This document shows positions 15,071 through 19,807 of a stretch of DNA of 19,807 bases, one piece after another. Location: NCBI GenBank assembly GCA_964644845.1, contig CAZXXS010000033.1, positions 1 through 19,807 on the forward strand, read 5' to 3'. Each line of letters begins with the position of its first letter. The stretch's first letter is position 1. A program made the position numbers and the translations under genes. This stretch comes from Geothermovivens sp964644845 (GTDB taxonomy: Bacteria > Zhuqueibacterota > Zhuqueibacteria > Oleimicrobiales > Geothermoviventaceae). The notes under the pieces are model-generated. The model was not told the DNA's origin. It saw only the letters and a program-made list of their open reading frames with translations, and searched no databases.

Positions 15071-16207
15071 TCACGGTCCTGAGCACCCGTAGCGACACTC
15101 CGGCTGCTGACGGCCGGGCTTGGTCATCACGACCTGCCAAAGCTGGTTCGAGCGCGAACGAAATCCGCCAGCGGAGCTGAGCAGGTAGTAGCGCCACATT
15201 CGGTAAAATCGCTCGCCGTACTTGCCCCTCAATTCCGGCCAGGCCTGTTCGAAATTCCGGTGCCAGGCCATCAGGGTGAGATCGTAGTCCGGACCGAAAT
15301 TGTGCCAGTCCTCGACCACGAACAAGCCCTCCATCGCCTTGGCGAGTTGGGCAATCGAGGGAATCATGCCGTTGGGGAAGATGTACTTGGTCGTCCACGC
15401 ATTGGCGGTGGTGGTGCTCACATTTCCGCCGATGGTGTGAAAGAAGGCGATGCCATCGTCCTTCAGCGTGCGATCCACCACCTCCATGTACGTGCGGTAG
15501 TTCTTGTAGCCCACGTGCTCCATGATGCCGATGGACACCACCCGATCGTACTGACCGGTGGCTTCGCGGTAGTCCTGCAGCTTGATCTCCACCGGCAGCC
15601 CCTTGCAAAGCTCCCGAGCCAGCTCAACCTGTTCGTGGGAGATGTTCAAAGCGGTCACGTGTACCTCGTACTTCTCGGCGGCGTACTTAGCGAAGGAACC
15701 CCAGCCGCAACCCAGCTCCAGCACGGTCATGCCGGGCTCGAGACCGAGCTTCTTGCACACGAGTTCCAGTTTGTGTTCCTGCGCTTCGTCGAGATCCTTC
15801 GCGCCCCAGCGCCAGTAGGCGCAGGTGTAGTTGAGCCGCTTATCCAGCATTCGCCTGTACAGGTCGTTGCCGACGTCGTAGTGCTGCTCGGCTACCTGGC
15901 TTGCCCGGCGCCGGTTCTGGAGATTGAAAAGCCGTGAACGCAGCGCGTGCCAGGCGATCTTGACGTTCCCACGCACTTTTTGATCGAGACGGGCTCGCAG
16001 GACACGGTCGAAAAACTGATCGAGGGCTTCGCAATCCCACCAGCCGTCCATGTACGACTCGCCCAGTCCCAGAGCCCCTTCGCTAAGCACGCGATCGAAA
16101 AACCTTGGGTCGTGAACCTGGATGTCCCACGGGTTCGAACCGTTTACCTCAATGCCAGCCAGTTCAAGCAATTCGCGACCGATGCGTTCCGCTTTACCGG
16201 ATGCCAT
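15071..16207 (-). CDS. cfa: Cyclopropane-fatty-acyl-phospholipid synthase
   Basis: SAM-dependent enzyme that adds a methylene bridge across cis double bonds of phospholipid acyl chains at the inner membrane. QHYDVGNDLY (108-117), C129 in YTCAYW, the SAM motif VLELGCGWGSF (162-172), E230 in GIMEHVG, H257 in FHTIGG, YIFPNGMIPS (275-284) and WRYYLLSSAGGFRSR near residue 345 follow the Escherichia coli enzyme closely. At 378 aa it is full length. AGGAGGA lies 7 nt before the ATG. A sigma70-like promoter lies about 85 nt upstream. First gene of a pair with the flavoprotein. The strong resemblance to true CFA synthases favours cyclopropanation over 10-methylation, although related methyltransferases with reductase partners make methyl-branched lipids. 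Confidence 0.93.
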   Translation of the reverse strand: MASGKAERIGRELLELAGIEVNGSNPWDIQVHDPRFFDRVLSEGALGLGESYMDGWWDCEALDQFFDRVLRARLDQKVRGNVKIAWHALRSRLFNLQNRRRASQVAEQHYDVGNDLYRRMLDKRLNYTCAYWRWGAKDLDEAQEHKLELVCKKLGLEPGMTVLELGCGWGSFAKYAAEKYEVHVTALNISHEQVELARELCKGLPVEIKLQDYREATGQYDRVVSIGIMEHVGYKNYRTYMEVVDRTLKDDGIAFFHTIGGNVSTTTANAWTTKYIFPNGMIPSIAQLAKAMEGLFVVEDWHNFGPDYDLTLMAWHRNFEQAWPELRGKYGERFYRMWRYYLLSSAGGFRSRSNQLWQVVMTKPGRQQPECRYGCSGP

Positions 16208-16612
16208 TTTCGCTTCCTCCTGTGCTGTGAACCTGCACCGAACAGACGCTCACGGCACACCGAGTTGTCGTGGAAATGTTGCGCGGTCGAAATCTACCGA
16301 TGCAGTGACTCAAAGTCAAACGGAATCGTACCTGGGTTTACGGAAGCCCCCTCCCAGACTCCACCCTGCACCCAACAAACACGCCCCCTTTTGGACAGGC
16401 ACGTCGCCACACGGGTCACCCACTCCAACCACACGTCTTTATTTGGGAAAAGGCTTCAGTAGAGGCCTGAGGATCGAAAACCCGCCTCGACGCATGGGCT
16501 TGCGCGGAAGATACCCTTCCGTAGCAGACAATCCCTGGTTGCAGCAGAGCGCCGCCACCGAGCGCCGTCTGGACACAGGATTCGCGGAGCGAGAAACCGC
16601 ACTTGCGACCGT
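16208..16612 (-). other. Intergenic region between MarR gene and cfa
   Basis: 405 nt without a supported gene. The part nearest cfa holds a sigma70-like promoter with a dyad (listed separately). A small hairpin AGGC/GCCT at 16451-16468 followed on the minus strand by TTTT could end the MarR transcript, but the stem is weak. The rest shows nothing I can name. Confidence 0.5.
16291..16319 (-). promoter_or_regulatory. Sigma70-like cfa promoter overlapping a dyad
   Basis: On the minus strand TTGACT (16319-16314) and TAGATT (16296-16291) are 17 nt apart, matching -35 TTGACA in five and -10 TATAAT in four of six positions. The dyad TGACT-TTG-AGTCA (16318-16306) overlaps the -35 and spacer and is placed as a repressor operator would be. 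The MarR gene 0.4 kb away is a candidate regulator. Start of transcription would be about 80 nt before the cfa ATG. Confidence 0.5.
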
Positions 16613-17125
16613 TCACTGCGCGGAGGGCTTTTCGCAACGGGCCCCAGACGGTTCACGCTGCGACGCGTTGCCCTGCTGGCGGTATTTCCGAATGATCGCC
16701 CAGATTTTTTCGAACGACCTAACGAACTCGTCTTGATCCTCCGGGGAAAAGCGGTCCAGGAAGCGCTCGAACATCTGCGTCAGCGCACGGCGCCGCTCCT
16801 CCAGCAAACGGCACCCTTTCTCGCTGACTTGTAGCACCGCCTGACGCTTGTCTTGTTCGCCGCCGCTTTTCTCGAGGAAGCCGCTCGCCACCATTCGGTT
16901 GGCCAGTTCCGTCCCGGTGGACGGAGCGAGGTCCAGTTTCTCACAAAACTCACGGATGGTGAGCCTTTCGGCTGCGTAGACGATGATCAGGGCCTGGTAC
17001 TGTCGCATCGTAAGCGTCTCGCCGTCCGGGTGTTGCGGCCCCAAATCGTGAAAGGCCCCCATGATCCTTGGCGCCAGTTCGGCCATTCTCTCGGCCTTAC
17101 GCACATTGCTTTGGTCGACAACCAC
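16613..17125 (-). CDS. MarR-family transcriptional regulator
   Basis: Winged helix-turn-helix DNA-binding protein that acts as a dimer, usually a repressor released by a small phenolic, lipid or oxidant ligand. RQYQALIIVYAAERLTIREFCEKL (41-64) and APSTGTELANRMVASGFLEK (67-86) form the helix-turn-helix, and GEQDKRQAVLQVSEKG (89-104) is the wing with the family's D-K-R pattern. Long helices at both ends (residues 1-30 and 105-150) would make the dimer interface. 170 aa is a little longer than average. The GTG start has AGGAG 6 nt upstream. It lies upstream of cfa on the same strand but 405 nt away, so it is probably a separate transcript that may regulate cfa. The ligand cannot be predicted. 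Confidence 0.88.
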   Translation of the reverse strand: MVVDQSNVRKAERMAELAPRIMGAFHDLGPQHPDGETLTMRQYQALIIVYAAERLTIREFCEKLDLAPSTGTELANRMVASGFLEKSGGEQDKRQAVLQVSEKGCRLLEERRRALTQMFERFLDRFSPEDQDEFVRSFEKIWAIIRKYRQQGNASQREPSGARCEKPSAQ

Positions 17126-17233
17126 AGGTCACTCCTTCCCAAATCTTGTCCCCGTTCCAATTGCCTCAGCGCCAGGCGTCGTCCGGCACCCACTCCTTTA
17201 ACGCGCCAGCATGGCTTGGTTCCCCACGCAAAA

Positions 17234-17257
17234 GCCCTCTCTCCGGAGAGAGAGGGC
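17234..17257 (-). terminator. Hairpin terminator after the TonB receptor gene
   Basis: GCCCTCTCTC and GAGAGAGGGC form a perfect 10-bp stem around a 4-nt loop. On the minus strand the stem is followed by TTTTGCG, a short T run. It lies 72 nt after the receptor stop and upstream of the MarR gene, which fits a Rho-independent terminator separating the two units. The plus-strand side has no T run. Confidence 0.6.
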
Positions 17258-17329
17258 CCGAAAATGGTTCCGGCAAGGCCACCATCGCGTCAGACAACGG
17301 AAAGCTCAGACAGTGCCACAAAAACAATT

Positions 17330-19489
17330 TCAGATCGACGTTTTCAGCCCAAGAAAGAACCGACGGCCGTACCACGGACCGAACGTCTCGTCCGTGGTGT
17401 TGGTTGCGTTGATCACACCAGCGCGTACGGCGAAGAGCCGACTGAACTGGTACGTTGCCGTTGCATCCAGCAAACCGTAAGGTGAGCGTGTTGCCGTTTC
17501 GGTGACGTAGCCGCCCGAGGGCAGCTGCACAATCTGGCTGATCCTCGTCTCGCCGACGAACTGCTGTCGTATCGAGAGGCGCAACCGGTTTCTCAACAGC
17601 CGCCAGTGCACCCGGAGGGTTGCCGTGTGTTGAGGGATGCCCAGCGCCGCTGCCTCGCCGTCGGATTCGCTCACGGTGGTGTTGTTGTAAGAAAGTGACG
17701 CCCAGAGGTTGTCGCGCAAGAAAAACTTGGCCTGAAGCTCCAGCGTCTCAAATGTGGCTTGGTCCACATTTCTGTAGGAAAGAACGGAACCGTACTGCCT
17801 CCAGGTGTCGGCAATCAGATCCTTGAAGTCGTTCCGGTAGAAGGTTGCATTCACCAGAACCCGCGTGTTCCAGAAGTACTCCACGCCCACGTTGTACCCC
17901 GTGGATGTTTCAGGCTTCAGGTCCGGATTGCCTTCCAGAAGAATGGGATGTCCGGGAATGGGAATCACGAAGTGGCTGTACATTTCCACGAAAGATGGCG
18001 CCCGGAAACCTGCGCCCCACGTGGCACGCAGCTTCAAGGCCGTGGTCGGTTCGAACATGGCGCTGACACGGGGGCTCCATTGCCCAGTGAGTCCGGTCAC
18101 CTTGTCGTACCGGGCACCCAGAACCAGGGTCGCTTTGGAAATCGGTTTCAGCTCCGCCTGCCCGAAGAGTCCGTGCTGCTTTCGGCTGATCTCCCTGCCG
18201 ATGCGATCCGACTCGTAGTTCTGGTCGGCGAAGTCGTACCCCAGCACCAGGTTCACGGCGTCGTGGGCTCGCCACTGGACGTCGCTGCGCAAGCCAACCA
18301 GATCTTCTGTGGTCGTGTCAACGGAAGCCATCATCGGCATCCCTTGGGGCACGGACTTGTAGGTTCGGAAATTCCCAGAGGCGTAAAGATTAGCTTTCAG
18401 ATTCACGTTGCGAGAGAGCTTCTGCCGCACACGAAGTGCCGAACCCCAGTTTCGGACGTCCGTTTCCGTGTCTTTCGCACCGCGGACGGTCTCGAGTGTC
18501 GACGCCTGGTTGCTGTTCTTGATGGAACCACTCAGTCCCACCTGTCCTGTGGTCCAGACCCGCTGCACTTTTCCCCGTGCCAGTGTGGTGCGGAACTCTT
18601 TGAGGTCAATTTCGGAAGCAGTTTTGCCCTGGCCTTCGCGCGTGTGGTTCACGAGCAGCATGTAGCCGATGCCCTTGGTGCGATTGGAAACAGTCGCGTT
18701 GCCATTGAACAGACCGTACGATCCCACGCGACTCGAGGCACTCAGCTGGAAGCGATCCGAGATGCCGCGCGTCACCACGTTGATCACGCCGCCCATGGCC
18801 TCGCTGCCGTACAAAGCCGAACCAGGCCCTTTGACGATCTCGACGTGGTCCACGTCGTCGGCATCGATCAGGTTCAACTCGACGCGGTCCTGAACACGAC
18901 CCGTCACGGGGATGCCGTCCACCAGCACCAGAATGCGTTTGTTGTCGACCCCGTTCATGCGCAGGATTTTGCCGCCGGACGAGTTGGATTCAATCAAAAT
19001 TCCCGGGCGGTCCTCGAGAGCCTCGGCAAGGTCGACGGCCCCTTTCTCTTCGATCTCCGTGTGCGGCACCACTTCCGTCACCACGGGCACATCCTTCAGC
19101 AACTTCTCGGTGCGCGTGGCGGTTACGACAATCTGTCGTGCCTCGAAGAAACTGGGTTGCAGTTCAAAGCGCACGGTGACCGCTTCGCCCGGGCGAACGG
19201 TGACCTCCTGCGTAGCCGGTTCGTAGCCGATCATTTTGGCCACTAAGGTGACCCGGCCCGGCGGCAGGTGCGTGATGACGAAACGCCCTTGCCCGTCCGT
19301 GGCTGCTCCGCGCAGCGTCCCCGACACAATCACATTCACGCTGACCAAAGGAGCCCCCGTTTGCGCGTCCACCACCACACCGCGGACGGTGCCGGTTGTA
19401 GCCGCCCGTGCGACACCGACCAGAGCAAACAATGTCACACCAAATGCCAGAAGGCGAACGGTCCGGGGGTGAATCGAGCGTCGCAGCAT
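17330..19489 (-). CDS. TonB-dependent outer-membrane receptor with N-terminal carboxypeptidase-regulatory-like domain
   Basis: Gated outer-membrane barrel that takes up a scarce nutrient using TonB energy. Residues 1-29 are a signal peptide (cleavage near VARA). Residues 33-110 form a CarboxypepD_reg-like beta-sandwich (GTVRGVVVDAQTGAPL, GRFVITHLPPG, MIGYEPATQEV). QIVVTATRTEK (119-129) is TonB-box-like and starts the plug domain, with LVDGIPV and VKGPGSALYGSEAMGGVINVVT near residues 190-245 as plug signatures. The rest is the barrel, with ATWGAGFRAPSFVEMY and NPDLKPETSTGYNVGVEYF near its middle. 719 aa is typical. GGAGGAG lies 6 nt before the ATG. The sequence resembles the BtuB/CirA-like group, so cobalamin or an iron chelate is possible, but no cobalamin riboswitch is visible upstream. 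There is no SusD-type partner beside it, so polysaccharide uptake by a Sus pair is not supported. Confidence 0.92.
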   Translation of the reverse strand: MLRRSIHPRTVRLLAFGVTLFALVGVARAATTGTVRGVVVDAQTGAPLVSVNVIVSGTLRGAATDGQGRFVITHLPPGRVTLVAKMIGYEPATQEVTVRPGEAVTVRFELQPSFFEARQIVVTATRTEKLLKDVPVVTEVVPHTEIEEKGAVDLAEALEDRPGILIESNSSGGKILRMNGVDNKRILVLVDGIPVTGRVQDRVELNLIDADDVDHVEIVKGPGSALYGSEAMGGVINVVTRGISDRFQLSASSRVGSYGLFNGNATVSNRTKGIGYMLLVNHTREGQGKTASEIDLKEFRTTLARGKVQRVWTTGQVGLSGSIKNSNQASTLETVRGAKDTETDVRNWGSALRVRQKLSRNVNLKANLYASGNFRTYKSVPQGMPMMASVDTTTEDLVGLRSDVQWRAHDAVNLVLGYDFADQNYESDRIGREISRKQHGLFGQAELKPISKATLVLGARYDKVTGLTGQWSPRVSAMFEPTTALKLRATWGAGFRAPSFVEMYSHFVIPIPGHPILLEGNPDLKPETSTGYNVGVEYFWNTRVLVNATFYRNDFKDLIADTWRQYGSVLSYRNVDQATFETLELQAKFFLRDNLWASLSYNNTTVSESDGEAAALGIPQHTATLRVHWRLLRNRLRLSIRQQFVGETRISQIVQLPSGGYVTETATRSPYGLLDATATYQFSRLFAVRAGVINATNTTDETFGPWYGRRFFLGLKTSI

Positions 19490-19807
19490 CTGTGGCTCCT
19501 CCCTGGGTTGAAGACCTCTGCGTGGAAAGAACTGTTACTTCGTAGACACGAACTATTTGGAGACAAAGGTAACACACGAAGGGAAAAATGCAAGGAGAAA
19601 ATTCGGGTTTACGAAGTTTTTTGAGGGTCAGGGGTTTAGAGATGAGATGCATCCCTGCGCCGTGGAGGGGGAAGGGGGGTACTTGTGCAAAGCGAGGGAA
19701 TGCGAAATGAACAGAGCGAACACGTGACGCTCGCCACGCCCAGCTGATGACGCCTTACTCGGAGCCGAAAAAAAACAACTCAAGGGGAACCCATACGCTA
19801 CGGAGAG
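19490..19807 (-). promoter_or_regulatory. Upstream region and promoter of the TonB receptor gene
   Basis: On the minus strand TTG (19593-19591) is followed after 19 nt by TACCTTTG (19571-19564), matching the Bacteroidota -33/-7 pattern. This would give a leader of about 70 nt containing a small hairpin TTCGT-GTCT-ACGAA (19552-19539). ACTTCGTA (19537-19544) and TACGAAGT (19610-19617) form an 8-bp inverted repeat on either side of the promoter. The remaining sequence out to the window end has no supported gene; a T-rich run on the minus strand near 19769-19776 may belong to the end of a transcript from outside. Confidence 0.5.

Noticed and set aside
16456..16656. 66-residue minus-strand frame between the MarR gene and cfa
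   Set aside because: No ribosome binding site or domain-like pattern; it overlaps the MarR 3' end. I also looked for a tRNA here because of its Arg/Ser-rich translation and found no cloverleaf.
17759..19246. 495-residue open frame antisense to the TonB receptor gene
   Set aside because: The receptor on the minus strand has a signal peptide, plug and barrel motifs. The opposite frame is a long shadow, as is common in GC-rich genes, with no recognisable domain.
19490..19564. Cobalamin riboswitch in the receptor leader
   Set aside because: The receptor resembles BtuB/CirA types, but the leader is only about 70 nt and lacks the B12 box and the core helices, so this is not supported.

Overview
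The window reads as part of a chromosome from a Gram-negative, probably heterotrophic bacterium with moderately high GC. The outer membrane is implied by a TonB-dependent receptor whose N-terminus carries a carboxypeptidase-regulatory-like domain, an arrangement common in the Bacteroidota/FCB superphylum. Two long intergenic regions carry the Bacteroidota-style promoter pattern TTG-N19/20-TAnnTTTG, which also fits an FCB-type lineage (Rhodothermota, KSB1-like or similar). This placement is inference; there is no rRNA or other marker gene in the window. I found no tRNA, rRNA, CRISPR array, insertion sequence or phage gene.

Layout. (1) 79-2664 (+): a secreted GH20-type glycoside hydrolase with a C-terminal beta-sandwich-like region. 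(2) 2665-3250: a convergent intergenic region with hairpins and a 16-bp perfect palindrome. (3) 3251-11946 (all minus): eight tightly packed genes, transcribed nitroreductase, TIM-barrel isomerase/epimerase, lutA, lutB, lutC, sodium:solute symporter, galactokinase-like GHMP kinase, then after a 119-nt gap a class V aminotransferase. ATGA overlaps, a TAG/ATG junction and a 14-nt overlap point to one operon. (4) 11947-13255: 1.3 kb without genes. It holds the likely operon promoter, a leader RNA with a 10-bp long-range stem starting at the predicted transcript 5' end, and five copies of a two-hairpin repeat in both orientations. (5) 13256-13975 (minus): a secreted ThuA-like protein. (6) 14113-16207 (minus): cfa (cyclopropane fatty acid synthase) coupled to a geranylgeranyl-reductase-type flavoprotein, behind a good sigma70-like promoter. 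(7) 16613-17125 (minus): a MarR-type regulator. (8) 17330-19489 (minus): a TonB-dependent receptor with its own promoter and a terminator-like hairpin downstream.

How the parts may work together. The large operon looks like an import-and-catabolism unit. The symporter brings in a sugar or organic acid, the GHMP kinase phosphorylates a sugar, the TIM-barrel enzyme isomerises or epimerises an intermediate, LutABC oxidises lactate to pyruvate, and the aminotransferase may handle a 2-oxo acid such as glyoxylate or pyruvate. The exact substrate cannot be read from sequence. The secreted GH20 enzyme and the ThuA protein suit a polysaccharide- or glycan-degrading lifestyle, but neither is in the operon. 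The cfa/flavoprotein pair looks like a membrane-lipid modification unit, with the nearby MarR gene as a candidate regulator.

The items most worth a second look are the operon's gene combination, its structured leader, the altered sugar-binding motif of the kinase, the Cfa-flavoprotein pair and the repeat island.
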